A DNA stretch of 64,000 nucleotides from Geosiphon pyriformis (lineage: Eukaryota > Glomeromycota > Glomeromycetes > Archaeosporales > Geosiphonaceae), in assembly GCA_016748015.1 (NCBI GenBank), contig JAAOMT010000557.1:207494-271493 (forward strand), written 5' to 3'. Below the pieces are notes generated by a model. The model was not told where the DNA came from, did no database searches, and saw only the letters and a list, made by a program, of their open reading frames with translations. A program made the translations under genes and the position numbers. This document shows, piece after piece, positions 33,001-44,750 of the stretch. Position 1 is the first letter of the stretch. Each line of letters starts with the position of its first letter.

Positions 33001-33522
33001 TGGGCCATGAGGATCCAGTCTCTTCCACCACTTGAAGGTGCGTCAGCTAAAAACAACACCATGTTAATTACAAAGCTAATCCACAAAGGCAATGCCAAAA
33101 TACTAGAGAAAAAGTAAAAACTTGAAAAACAAAGACTTGCCAAGAACAACAGACATAGGAATCCCATCATGAAACCAAAAAGCACTGGTTAAAGAGCCAT
33201 CCAAAGACAAATTGCAATCAAGAAGAATGCGAACTATACCAGCCAAGAAATTATTAGAAACACTGATGCAAATATGAGCAGGAGAGATCAGTAGGTGAAT
33301 GGGCCGCCAACACAGAATCTGTAAATTATGTGACCTATGATTGAACAGATGCCCCAAAATCCCACCAAAGTTTACAAAACTAATAAGCAAAACCACTTTA
33401 CTCTCAGATTAACACTGTGAAAATGACTTTAAATCATAAAAGAAAGAATGGTGAATAGTATCACTAAGAAAATTCAGCAGGAGACCAGCTTTTAGCTTCA
33501 AGCCCCTACAAATCAGAGCATC
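33001..33522 (-). pseudogene. LIN-B ORF2 RT-RNase H connection
   Basis: Frames 33103-33396 and 32823-33185 together read SFVNFGGILGHLFNHRSHNLQIL, then NNFLAGIVRILLDCNLSLDGSL and a Trp-rich stretch. LIN-E carries the same at 42960-43300. No named domain; probably thumb and connection. Broken by stops and at least one frameshift. Confidence 0.7.
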
Positions 33523-34773
33523 TTATTTATCATACACACCAACAGGAATATAGCTGAACTGCATTTTGTAGCCAATTATGAAATGGAGAACTGCTGACAC
33601 CAGATACAAGAATTGTTTATCTGAAACTGCCTTCTTCAGAACCAAATTAATAAAGAAATGAACATCCAAATGTGCCTTAGCCAAGCTAAGCTTTAAAAAA
33701 CCTTCAGTCGACAAAAAGATACCAAGATACTGATAAGATTCCCCTCTACGGGCAACTGAAATTGGCAAACCACTAATAAAAAGAGACGGAACACTGACTC
33801 TGCAATTGATTAGAATAGCCACAGTTTTGTCATTATTAATTGAAATGTCATTGACTCTAAAAAATTCACTAGCAATGTCAAGAATATGCTGAGTAGCAGC
33901 CTGACTGCTACCAATCCAAATAGTATCATCAACAAAGACACCAACAGTGAAAAAGAAAAAAAGTCCAGCCTGAGATTCAGTATGACTACTTTTAGAAACA
34001 AAATGAGAATTGAGCCTATAATCACACACACTCCCTTGACACTTGACTTCACACAAAAGAGGATCATAAAATATGTGCCACAGCAGAGGAGAAAAAACTT
34101 CTTCTTGGTTCAACCCATCAAACACCTGGTAATCATTGGTCAAACCAAAATCTGTCATGACACAGTTGGTTTAGTTTTTATGAATACTACCAAAAAAGCA
34201 AACAAATTTACTACACATTTTGATTCTGACCAAACTCCTCTCAAAATGCTTCCAGCCAACTGAATTATATGTTTTCTGCATGTCCTGCAAAACAAGCCAG
34301 AGTTCTCAGTTTTTTTCCAAAGCATCTTTGATTACCAAGCCAACTGCAAAAATAGGAGACTGAGTTGTTGTATCCTTTAAAACTAAAAAATTGTCACCAC
34401 ATAGAACATCATAGGAGCTGCAAACCAGTAAGATCCTATCTGAAAGAATCTTGGAAAGAATCTTGTGAGCTGTTTCAATCAAGGCAATAGGATGAGTATT
34501 CATAAGAACATCCTTCCACTCATAAGGTTTGGAAATTATCGAAACCCAAGTCTCCTTCCAAGGGCCAGGCACTGACTCACAAGACAAACAAGAATTCAAA
34601 AGAACCAAAAACAAACCCAAAACTGATTTATCACAACATTTCCAAAGCTCATTAGAGATACTTAAGAGACCAGCAGCTTTCCCATTAGGCAGACTGAAAA
34701 CCACACAATGCAACTCATCAACATCAATCTCATTCATTACCCCAGAAAAAGCATTATCAAAAACATAGTTCAA
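33523..34773 (-). pseudogene. LIN-B reverse transcriptase
   Basis: RT motifs in order: NGKAAGLLSISNELW near 34660, PIALIETAHKILSKIL near 34480, DNFLVLKDTTTQS, then MTDFGLTNDY near 34155, GEVFSPLLW-type EEVFSPLLW, and GVFVDDTIWIGSS near 33925 with the FVDD catalytic pair intact. ISINNDKTVAI and YQYLGIFLSTEG follow. The block between 34306 and 34158 needs a frame change. About 420 residues overall. Confidence 0.88.
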
Positions 34774-35295
34774 AGGTCTGTATTGACGAGACTAAGTATC
34801 AAAGATATTATTAACCATTACACATTTCCTGGTCTATCCTTCCATAATAGCATCCACCTTAAACTTCACCAAATCAGGTTCAAGAACCAACTCATTATTC
34901 ACTACCAGATGGTTCAAAACCACTTTGTGAAAAGGACACTCCAATACACTTCTGATTGTACGACCCTTATCCAGTTCAAAACTTTCCATCCTATTGTTAA
35001 TAGCCTGTTTAATGTAAGATTCCTCAGCATGCTTAGACTCCAGCAATTTTGAAGAGTGGTATAACCATCTTACTTTGGCCAGAGCAGAATGAATGTTATC
35101 AAATTTAGCACCAAAATAGAACATAGATTTCACCAACAACGCACTAGCAGAGTCAAGATTGTTCCATGTAACCAAAAGCAAAGCAAAACTGACACTAGAA
35201 TTCAAACGAGAAGCCTTCACCAGCTTGGAAACCAATAGCTCCAGCTTGTAAAACCTAGATGATACCCTATTGTGAACCATATCAAAACTCTTGAA
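34774..35295 (-). pseudogene. LIN-B EN-RT linker
   Basis: 34834-35280 is open for 148 codons: RFYKLELLVSKLVKASRL, LLESKHAEESYIKQAINNRMESFELDKG, SVLECPFHKVVLNHLV. The same text occurs in LIN-A (32-697) and LIN-E (44751-45400). It has no named domain; predicted helical. Confidence 0.8.
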
Positions 35296-36240
35296 TCATT
35301 TTTTTTTGAAAGTACCACTAGCTGAGAGAACCATAATCTTGCGAATAATGTCCCACATAGTGCCAAGATCAGAAAATTTCACAGCATCACTAAACACACC
35401 TGAAAACATAGCAGCATTAGTAGCCATAGCATCCTTAAACTCAAGCCATTTAGCCTCACTGGCATTTTTGACATCAAATTTCCAACAATCTTTATTCACC
35501 TGCTTGTGAAGAGAAAACAAGGGTGTATTCAGCAAACCACCCAAGTCCAGAGATACAGACACAGCTTGGTGGTCTATATCAAAATAATCATCAACATCTG
35601 AAACACCACAATATACTAAAGAATTGACCAGATTCAGTGAAACAAACACATAATCAATAGTCTTCATAACACCTCTAGAGTTTGCCCAAATGGGCATCTT
35701 AATGACTGGGCTTCCAATCAAAGAGTTAACCAACTCCAACTCAAGGCACTTTTTAAAACTCGCACACTTCTGAGAACCATTTTCATTAAAATTACCACCA
35801 AAGATAACAAAAGAAGACTTATTAATGACCTTAGCAATAAGAGAGTTGATCTTACCAGCCTGAAAAAACCAAACCACTGATAAAACACCAGCATAGAGCC
35901 CCAAAATAGACACTGAAAGTTTATTCTTGAAAAGCAACCTAATGGATAGGATCTGACCAGGCACCTTAGAGACCTTGCAGATGTGTTTAGCCAAAGAAGA
36001 ATTCACGACAATCATCACACCAGCACCCAGAGAACCAGAATCCAGACCAGAAGTAAAAACCTAAACACCATCAAATTTGTCAGCCAACTATGGACAAACT
36101 CTCCCTTTAAGTTTTGACTCTGTAAAAATAGAAACCAAATTGTTCATATCCTTGTGCCAATAAATAACATCATCTTGCTTCACAGGATTGTTCAATCCAT
36201 GAACATTACACATTGCAATTTTCTACACCAGACTACTCAT
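35296..36240 (-). pseudogene. LIN-B endonuclease (ORF2 N-terminus)
   Basis: AP-type endonuclease that would nick target DNA. Starts at ATG 36240-36238, which overlaps the ORF1 stop as ATGA. Motifs: CNVHGLNNPVKQ, FTESKLKGRV (Glu), then an open frame from 36018: GKINSLIAKVINKSSFVIFGGNFNENG, where the usual GGDFN Asp is Asn; NSRGVMKTIDYVFV; and YFDIDHQAVSV (Asp-His). The domain is almost complete but inactive by the Asp-to-Asn change. Stops at Trp/Arg positions occur at 36070-36110. Confidence 0.87.
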
Positions 36241-37960
36241 TGAGAAAAAGGTAGAGAAGAAGCACCACCTGCCCAAGCCAAACCATCCAAGTGTGCTAAA
36301 AGGCTCATAATTAAAGCAGAGAGATCTTCCAACATGTTTTTCAGTTTTACAATCTCAGGTGAAGCATTTGAACCTGAAATGACAGCAGTCTTGCCACTAG
36401 TGGCTTTACCCAAACTCATTTCCATCACTATATCCTTCTCTTGATTTTGTAATAGGGGGGTTACTAGCAGCTAACATCCAGAGCTAGGCTGGAAAACCAC
36501 CAGCATGAATGACTCCAATCTCTTAACCAACTCACTAATTTGTCTCACAAGGCTGACAAGACTGCTTTCAATATTAACTAGATGTGATTCTAAATTGTTC
36601 ACCACAGGAGGGAGAGGTTTACTATTTCTTAAAGAACCAAGTTGAGAATCATAGCCAAGAAAACTACCCAAAGAAAAAGAGCCAGCCACTGATGCCCAAG
36701 TTTTCTTACCAAAAGCCAAAGAGTGGGAGATAGGCACCAATTTCTTTTCATAAATTTTCACCAATCTAAATCAATCATGAGCCAAGAGAGGAGCCTTTTT
36801 GCTCTTGGGAACGAGAAAGACTCCAACTGATTTACAGAACAAAGAAGTATGGCCAAGAGAATCACAAGCAGAGCACACAAGAGAAGACAAATGTGATCAG
36901 CGGAGACCTACACTCTTTATAACTGGCATAACAGCTACAGCCTGGTTCATATTTTCCTCAGAGTCAAAACACACAGTGGCACAGCATGCACAAATGTAGT
37001 TGACAGAATTATGGTCGATGACCACCAACTGAAACAAGAAAATCTCACAAATCATGTGCATTTGTTCCTACAGAAAGAGTATAAAGTAATGTCCTGAATT
37101 TGTTTCTGGAGTCCCATGTTTGTTTGTCAATGTCGGCCCTGGCCACATGAACTGCATCTTTCCCAATGAGAATAGACCACATGGACACCAAAAGATCAGC
37201 CTAATTTTGATCCTCTAATTTGACAAATGCCTTTTGCCACAAACCCACCAGTTGCATTTTGATTGACTTAATTATCCCAAATTCGGATACAGCAGCATGC
37301 ACAGTCTTAATAGAAGTTCTCACAGGAATCTCTTTTAACACAATTGCCCAATTCATATGATTGTAGCCAGAGTGCTTGAGATCAGTGTTTACCACAACAC
37401 CACCTTCATTTGCCAAATTTGCTATAACCATCATTGCCTTTTTAGAAGTAAAAGTTGCATAGATAATACCACCAAATTTTGAGAGGGTAGAGACCCCCCC
37501 CCCAAAACCATTCACACCTGAAAAAAATTTTTTGATAAAATTTGATTTTTCCTGAGAGGATTTCTTAGCAACAGCCACAAGATCAATATTCAAAGCAAAG
37601 AATTTGCGAACAGAAACCTGAACTGAAGATTTGAGTAAAAAAGAAAGTAGAAGGAAAGCAGACTCATCCAGAAAGTCACCATCATCAAAGCCATCTTCAA
37701 AGTTAATTTTGCCCAGTGGTTTGCCCAATACTTTTTTGGTCTTAATTTTGAGACCTGAGCTTTTTGGTGTTTGGTTGGGGTCCCTCCCATCAAAGGCATT
37801 TCTTTCTTCATAATTGATACTGGTTTCTTCAACAAGATACTCTTCTTTTATGTCAATACTCTTAGACTCGATAGTGTCATCAGAGTCAGAAATTCGTGAA
37901 TGATTACTAGTTGTTTCAATAACACCTCTTTTTACCAAAACATTCTCAGCCAAAACTCCA
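36237..37960 (-). pseudogene. LIN-B ORF1 (RNA-binding, Gag-like)
   Basis: 37953-37201 is open for 250 codons: an acidic N-region, KTKKVLGKPLGKINFEDG, SVRKFFALNIDLVAVAKKSSQEK, and an RRM-like unit WAIVLKEIPVRTSIKTVHAAV...IKSIKMQLVGLW. Below 37200 it is heavily broken; the knuckle region is not recognisable. 36764-36471 and 36428-36237 encode Leu-rich heptad-like ends (LVNIESSLVSLVRQISELVKRL is split over two lines of text). It ends FSQ-TGA. The true start is probably upstream of 37953. Confidence 0.8.
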
Positions 37961-38110
37961 CTCTTTCTTTTTTTTCTCGACAGGACAGATCTAAAACCAC
38001 TATCAGCACCAGAATTTTTTCAACCTCTTTTATAACAGCAATAGTAGGGTTGATGGTGGCCTTGAAATCAAAAAATGGTTTGGATTTGTTATACTGAATG
38101 GTTAAAAACT

Positions 38111-38559
38111 TCTTTCAAAAAACTTATGATACTTTTTTTGGAAATTTTAGACAAAGGAAAGAAAGAAGTATTTTATATTATCTTTAATATTGAATTATTC
38201 ACAAATTATTATTATTATTTTTTTTTTATAATATTAAAAATTTGTTTATTTGTTTTTATAATTTATTAAATAAAATAATAATTAAAAAACACAATAATAT
38301 TTGTTATTAATTTAACTATTATTTAATATAATATAATTACTATATTTTTTAAATTAAATTTAACTTATATATTTTTATATGTAATTAAATACTAAATTAC
38401 ATTAAAACTACAGAAAAAACTTATCCAAAAAATTGTTTTTTAATAATTTATATATTATTAAATATTAAACTAATTAACTAGTTATTATTATAAAATTAAA
38501 TTTAATCTTAAAAAACTTAAGTTTTTAAAATTTTATTAAATTAACAAAAAAATTTTTAA
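38111..38559. other. AT-rich interval, no feature
   Basis: About 450 bp of T/A-rich low-complexity DNA between the LIN-B 5' end and LIN-D. No coding, RNA gene or LTR seen. Could be host intergenic DNA. Confidence 0.5.
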
Positions 38560-40850
38560 ATCAACTCTTTGTTTCCTTAATTTTATGACCACGACCAGAG
38601 CAAAGAGTAAAAAAGCTGTACTTGATATCTGTCTTGAGATATCTAATAAAATTTCAACCAGAGGAGCTCTCTCTGTTGTAGAAGCAACTAGGCAAAATGT
38701 TTTAGAAGTCTTTTCTTTACCCAGTAATTGTGATAAGCTGCCTTTGGTAGCCACTGAAGCAATTTCCTCATCTTTGGCTGGTTTCTCACCAGTCAAAGTT
38801 CCCTTAAAGAGACACACTTAGATTAGTCTCAGTGTTGCCTCCATCCCAACCAAGAGCCCAAAAGTTTTTAATAATAGACCAGTAAATAAGCTGGTTTTCT
38901 CCTCCATAGATTTAACACTTGGTGCTGCTAGTACCACCTCTTCAAAAAAAATGGTCAAAAAGACCAAAAGTTCAGAAAAATGGGGGCAGTTACTTGCCTT
39001 TGCTATTGTTACACCAAACTCTTTTGTGGTTCTCAATGAGATCTTAGATGAGATTTCTATAGTATCATCTGGCACATCGTTCAAGATGGGCCAAGATTAA
39101 CCACTGGCTGTATTGCCAAATGTGGTATCTTCTGGCAGATCATCACTGGTTTTAGAAGCAAAACAATCTCCTCCTGTTGAATCACCTGTTCTTGGGAACT
39201 GGGCTGATCATATGGAAACTGAATTATTTCCTCCTTTAGTTTCTGGTGCTACTTCTGATAGTGCTTGGGAAACTATTACTAGTCGTCAAAGATTTGCTGG
39301 ATGGGTGGCCTCTATTCTGGTGCTTGGTGCTACTTTTAAGATCAAATTGGCTCATGTTAAGGCTGTTTTTCAGTCTGTACATGGTTTCTTAGGTGCTAAA
39401 TCTGTTTCAAAAGACAATGTGAAGCTTTTCTGTATGGAGTTTGCTTCTCACTAGTCTTTGAAAGCTGCATTTCTGGTCGAGCTTACAAGCTTTGTTCATT
39501 TGGTTACTCTAAAAATTGCCAAGTTTTTGGTGGTTTCTGAATCTGGTTCCTCTCTTGCCACTGTTGCACTGCATAATGTACCCTTAAGTGTGTCAGCTGC
39601 TAATATTAAGACAGTTTTTGGTGTATTTGGTAAGATTGCCCATATTGTACTGAAGCCTGCTAGTGTTTGGCAGTATGTGGTTGTTTACTTTAAGAAATTG
39701 GATGCTGCTACTGTTGCTCTCAATTATTGGTCAATTCTGGTGAGCAAAGATAGTGTTAAGATCCTTCCAGTTATTAATCAGAATGAGGCCATTCTGTTTC
39801 GTGATAGGTTCAAGACCAAGTTGGTCAATCTTTCTTCTGGCTGCACAGCTTTTGAAATTAGTGATATGATTTCTTGAGTTGGTGGGTAGATGTGCTTCAT
39901 CCCTTGGTTTTCTGATTCTGGTTGTCATTCCTGGTTTGCTTTGGTTACATTTGACTCTTAAGACAATTTGGATTCTATTGTAGTCAAGACTGGTACTCTA
40001 AGGAAATACTGTATCTGGTGGAAAACTTCTGGCTGCTGGTGCTGCTTTAGGTGTCAAGAAGTAGGCCATCTGGCTGCAGATTACAAGGTTTTCTTGTCTC
40101 CTACTCCTAAGGTTCCCAAAGTTTTCAAGTCTCATTTTGTGGGTTCTGCTTTATATGCTAAAACTGCTGCTCCTTTTGGTCTTTCTGAGTTTCCTTCTTT
40201 AGTGGCTCCTTTGGCTGCTTCTGCTGCTGATTTTGCTGTTGGTTTTAGATTGGACTTTTTGTGAAAAGCAGATTTCGGATTTGGCTGCTTTGGTTAAGTC
40301 TATTGTTGAGCCTATTGGTTTTTTGGTTGCTTTGGTGTTTTATCTTTTTGATGATAATGCTGTTAAGGCTGTTCAGATCGAAAAAGATATCATTTCCATG
40401 AAGAGTGCTGTTAACAATTTTGCTAACCTCATGATTGGAGTTTCTAAGGACATTGCTTGTCTTAGATCTGAGGTTGACTTTGGTGGTATGGATTATAATG
40501 GTATGCTGGCTACTAAGCCTTTTTTTTTAAGTGAGGATACTATTAAGCATATTATTGCTTTGTAGCAATTGTTTGGTGCTGAAACCAGGAGCAATATTGA
40601 GTCTATTAGATTGTTTCTTAGTGAGTTTATTTTTGACTCTAAGAATCTAAATGGTATCATTGAGAGAATTCGTGAGTTGAGATTATTCTCACCTATTTTT
40701 GGTTCAGCGTAGTAAGTCCTTGATTGGGCCGAGTGTCTGATTATGTGTAAAAAACGCATGATTTATGCCTATAATGTAATCCCTTCTGTGGTATTATAGT
40801 TTTAAGTAGTGTTTGGGTCTTACTCATTAAATAATAATAATAATAATAAT
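38560..40850 (+). mobile_element. LIN-D: ORF1-only element with a LINE 3' end
   Basis: A plus-strand unit of one gene (38585-40712) followed directly by a LINE-type 3' UTR (GTGTCTGATTATGTG, GCATGATTTATGCC, TGTTTGGGTCTTACTCATT) and an (ATA)n tail near 40830. No endonuclease or RT is present. This arrangement suggests a non-autonomous element moved by a LINE enzyme. Confidence 0.75.
38585..40712 (+). pseudogene. LIN-D ORF1: RNA-binding protein with zinc knuckle
   Basis: ATG at 38585 (MTTTRAKSKKAVLD), stop TAG 40712, about 709 codons. Order: Ser/Thr/Lys-rich N-region to about 39100; a segment near 39300-39450 (FKIKLAHVKAVFQSVHGFLG); an RRM-like unit VALHNVPLSVSAANIKTVFGVFGKI near 39570-39650; a second similar unit; knuckle CFRCQEVGHLAADY near 40040, whose last Cys is Tyr (TGC to TAC); and a Leu-rich C-end (ISDLAALVKSIVEPIG). 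Six or more stops replace Trp/Gln/Arg. One extra base near 40260 shifts the frame. I recall a Glomeromycotina family like it. Confidence 0.83.
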
Positions 40851-41334
40851 AAAATTTTTATATTTAAAACAACCAAAATTCTTAATCATATTAAATTTAT
40901 ATTAAAATTAAACAAAATTAACTTATTTTTTATAATATATTCTATTTTTAAACTTACTATTTTTTGTTTAATTTATCAACTATTTTATTAAAAATATTGT
41001 TTAATCTAAAAAATTTTGTTTTTAAATATACTTTATATAAGTATATTATTTTTACAAAAATTAAAAAACAATAATTATAAAACTAACAGATTTAATAAAT
41101 TAAATCAAAACAATCAAATTAGTTAATTTAAATTTTAAAAAACCAAATAAAAACTGTCTATAAAATCAGTAATAGCAAAAAAAATTGGCAAAAATACAAC
41201 AATAAAAAAACTAATAAAATAAAAATCTTAATATAAAATTTAGTATTAATATAACAAGATTTAAAAACTTTGAAAAAATCACAATTTTAAATAAAAATTA
41301 AAAAATATATATATTATTTTTATTTATTTATTAA
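40851..41334. other. AT-rich interval, no feature
   Basis: About 480 bp, over 80% A/T by eye, between the converging tails of LIN-D (+) and LIN-E (-). No gene or repeat recognised. Confidence 0.5.
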
Positions 41335-41453
41335 AGTTTAATGAATGGAGTTCAAACGCCACTTAGTGCTATACATCATACAAATGATCTAAACTAGGTG
41401 CGAATCATGCTTTTGCTATATGTGACCAAACACTCAGACTAGTCAGAACAACA

Positions 41454-42410
41454 CTACGCACTTATATGAACTGAAGCCATGTCACCAACACCTGCATAAA
41501 ACAAACAATGTTTATGATACCCAAAACTAATGCTGAGTGCATTAGCAACACCCAACAATCTAATCATCCCAGCCAAAAGCCACACAAAAAAACCAGAAAC
41601 AGTGACAGGAATAAAACCATCACGTAGAATCAACTTATTCTTCTCCATAATGGCCCAGTGTTTTACATAGACCAGCCAGATATTATTACAAAATGCAAGA
41701 CAAAACTCTCATACAAAATTTACAACATTGACCACTGCCACCTTAGGATCCTTGTAAACAAAAACAGACTTACAATACCAATTGCCGAAAACAAAACCCT
41801 TACACAGGGCCATACTGACAGTTACATCTGAAATGCAAGTCAACAACAACTGCGATATGCATGAAGAAAAACGAGACAGACCAGAACGCATCTCTCAGGC
41901 AGCTGCATAAGTGTCCAACAAATTGGCACAACTATTAGCATCAGAAGAGCAAGAAAAGATATGGTCTGAGACTTCAACTTTACCACAGAACAAACAAACC
42001 ACACTGGGATAACCCCTATTATACAGACGCTTTTGCACAGCAACAGGAAAGTGATGATGAAAGGCTTTCATGAAATATGTACGAAAGCCAGCTGTCCAAA
42101 TACTAGTAAAACCAGTTGCCATATGGAAATCTGGGTGCCACACCAGAGAAAACCTCAACCAGTCAATATTAGCACGCAAACAACCTGGAACAACCTGGGA
42201 ACCAGAACCAACCTTCCAATGTGTGCGATGAATTGACCTGAATATGTCATGAACAAAATGCCTCAAATTACCAGAAACTGTATCAACACCAGCCTTCAAA
42301 AACCTCTTACTGATCAAGTGGGGCAGGTGCTAGGCAGAAAGGGCAGCATTTTTAGCCAGCACATCAGCATGCTTATTGCCTGAGACATCTGAATGGTTCT
42401 TAACCTTAAT
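41454..42410 (-). pseudogene. LIN-E ORF2 C-terminal region
   Basis: VVCLFCGKVEVSDHIFSC near 41955-42010 is the Cys/His cluster. Upstream RFLKAGVDTVSGNLRHFVHD and HMATGFTS; downstream MALCKGFVFGNWY and MEKNKLILRDGFIP, ending FYAGVGDMASVHISA-stop at 41454. Frames 41895-42317, 41709-41891 and 41454-41648 carry successive parts with single-stop breaks. Confidence 0.82.
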
Positions 42411-43439
42411 CTAATTAACATCCAAATTTTTGCGACAAATGACATTGGCAATATAATGATGCTCAATCCAACAACAATTCCTGAAATCAGGGCCAACCGA
42501 TAAAGACTTTGACCTGTAAGCATCAATAGCCACCTGGCTGTCTGAGAACAAGTCAACCAAACGAAAAGAAGAAACACACTCAAGAGCCAAAGCAATGGCC
42601 TGCAACTCTGCCAAAGTAGAAGAAACCAAACCAGAAATTCCCACACCCAGACCTGAATCAATGTCCTCAAAGAAAACCGTAGCACTAGCCAACATGTCAA
42701 CAGTGCCCAAGTTACTCAGAGACCCATCTGTGTACACAAAGAGGTGGGTGGCACCTACACTCAACAGATCATTACAAATAACACCAAAACCAAGAGACTG
42801 ACAAATGTCAGAAGAATCACCAATACCCTCATAAGGGGAACGACCAGAAGAAGAAACTACACCACCAAGAAAATGTACAGAGAGATCAAACCAAGAGAGG
42901 ACCAGGCCACAGGGATCCAGTTTTTTCCAATACTTGAATGTCTTCCAATCAAAAACAATGCCATTCCAGTCACAAAGCTGTTCTACAAAAGCAATACCAT
43001 AACACCTGAGGGAGGAGACACATTTGAAGAAAATTGTCTTACTGAGTACTAGAGACATAGAAGTACCACACCAAAGATGAAAAGCACTGGCCAGAGAGCC
43101 ACCCAAAGACAAATTACACCCAGAAAAAATACGAACCACACCTGCCAAAAAGTTGTTTGAAGGGCTGACTTTAACACAAACAGGAAACAACAAAGGGTGA
43201 CAAGGACACCAGCTGAGAACCTGGAGATCGTGAGACCTATGAAAAAACAAGTGACCCAAAACACCAACCGAATTCGCAAAAGCAATAATAGAAGCCAACT
43301 TGCTTTCAGCCTGAATCTGCTCAAAAGTCTTTAAATTGTACAAGAAAGAATAATAAAGTGCATTATTAGAAAAGTCCAGAGGCAGCCCAAATTTGGATTC
43401 CAGGTCCTTGTGTATCAAAGCATCCCATTTATTACACAC
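42411..43439 (-). pseudogene. LIN-E RT connection and RNase H (342-codon open frame)
   Basis: Longest open frame of the window. N-part: CNKWDALIHKDLESK, GVLGHLFFHRSHDLQVL, NNFLAGVVRIFSGCNLSLGGS. RNase H: LFVYTDGSLSNLG (Asp), LAELQAIALALEC (Glu), LFSDSQVAIDAYR (Asp), and past a stop at 42411 GNKHADVLAKNAA with the final Asp. All four acidic residues are visible, unlike LIN-B. Confidence 0.88.
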
Positions 43440-43460
43440 ACTGAGAAGAATAAAACGGAA

Positions 43461-44747
43461 CTAAGTTCTGTAGCTGACGATAGAAAAGAGAACTAAAGAC
43501 ACCAAATAAGCAAACTGTTTATCTGAAATAACTTTTCTCAGAATGAGATTAATGAAAAACTGAACATTCAAATGTGCCTTAACCAAGCTAGGCTTCGAAA
43601 AACCATCAGAAAATAAAAAAATACTCAGATAACGATGAGATTCACCTCTTTTAGCGATGAAAATTGGCATATCACTAATAGTTAGGTAAGAAGCAGTGAT
43701 CTGACAGTTGATAAAAATAGCCACAGTTTTGTTATTGTTTATTAAAATGTCATTTAAACAAAAGAACTCACTAACAACATTAAGGATGTGTTGTGTAGCA
43801 GCTTGGCTGCTACTGACACAGATAGTATCATCAACAAAAGCACCAGCAGCCAGAAATGATGTCAGTCCAGCTTGAGATTCCACCTGGCCAGTTTTAGAAA
43901 TGAAATGAGAAATCAACCTGTAACCACAAATGCTCTCCTGTCTCTTAACTTCACACAAAAGCAAGTCATAAAATATGCACCAGAGAAGTGGTAAAAAAAC
44001 CTCCCCCTGATCCAATCCATCATGAACATAATATCCATTAGTCAAACCAAAATCTGTCATCACTCTGTTAGTGTGACCATTATGAATGCTACCAAAAAAT
44101 CTAATAAATTTGTCACACATTTTGATCCTGATCAAACTCCTCTTAAGATGCTCCCAACCAACAGAATCATAAGCTTTGCACATATCCTGTAAAACCAGCC
44201 ACAACTCTCGGTTCTTTTTCAAAGCATCTTCGATTACCGAACCAATAGTGAAGATAGGCAATTGAGTAGATGTACTTTTCAGGACAAAAAAATTGTCCCT
44301 GCGGAGGACATTAAAAGTGCTACAAGCCAGAAAGATCCAATTTGAAAGAATCTTGGAAAGGACCTTGTGAGCTGTCTCAATCAAAGCAATAGGGTGGGTA
44401 TTTGTAAGAATCCCTTCCCACTTGTAAGGTTTAGGAATCATTGAGACCCAGGCTTCTCTCTAAAGTCTAGGCACTAACTCACAACCCAAACAAAAATTTA
44501 AGAGCACCAAAAGCATATTCAAGACTGACTTGTCACAGTGTTTCCAAAGTTTATTAGAGATACCAGAAAGACCAGCCACTTTCCCATTGGACAAATTTGA
44601 AATAACACCAAACATCTTATCAAAACCGATTGAATGCATTATATCAGAGAAAGCACCATCGAAGACATGATCCAAAGGCAGAAATTGCTTTGTCCAATCA
44701 CCAGAGATATCAGAAGCCATTACACATTTCTTAGTCCAACCCTCCAT
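43461..44747 (-). pseudogene. LIN-E reverse transcriptase
   Basis: 44747-44460: FDKMFGVISNLSNGKVAGLSGISNKLW (motif 1 region; stretches here are quoted in parts). 44441-43461 is open for 326 codons: MIPKPYKWEG, PIALIETAHKVLSKIL, LVLQDMCKAYDSVGWEHL, VMTDFGLTNGY, GEVFLPLLW, AGAFVDDTICVSS (FVDD intact), ILINNNKTVAI and HRYLSIFLFSDG. Only one stop (at 44459, Trp position) separates the two parts. The catalytic residues look intact. Confidence 0.9.
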
Positions 44748-44750
44748 GAT

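Larger units (their letters stand above)
31497..38110 (-). mobile_element. LIN-B: near full-length LINE
   Basis: Minus-strand non-LTR element with ORF1 (36237 to about 37960) and ORF2 (31550-36240); the 3' UTR continues at 30862-30960. The 5' end is not sharply defined; similarity and coding fade near 38110. ORF1 and ORF2 meet in an ATGA overlap at 36237-36240. All ORFs are broken. Confidence 0.85.
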
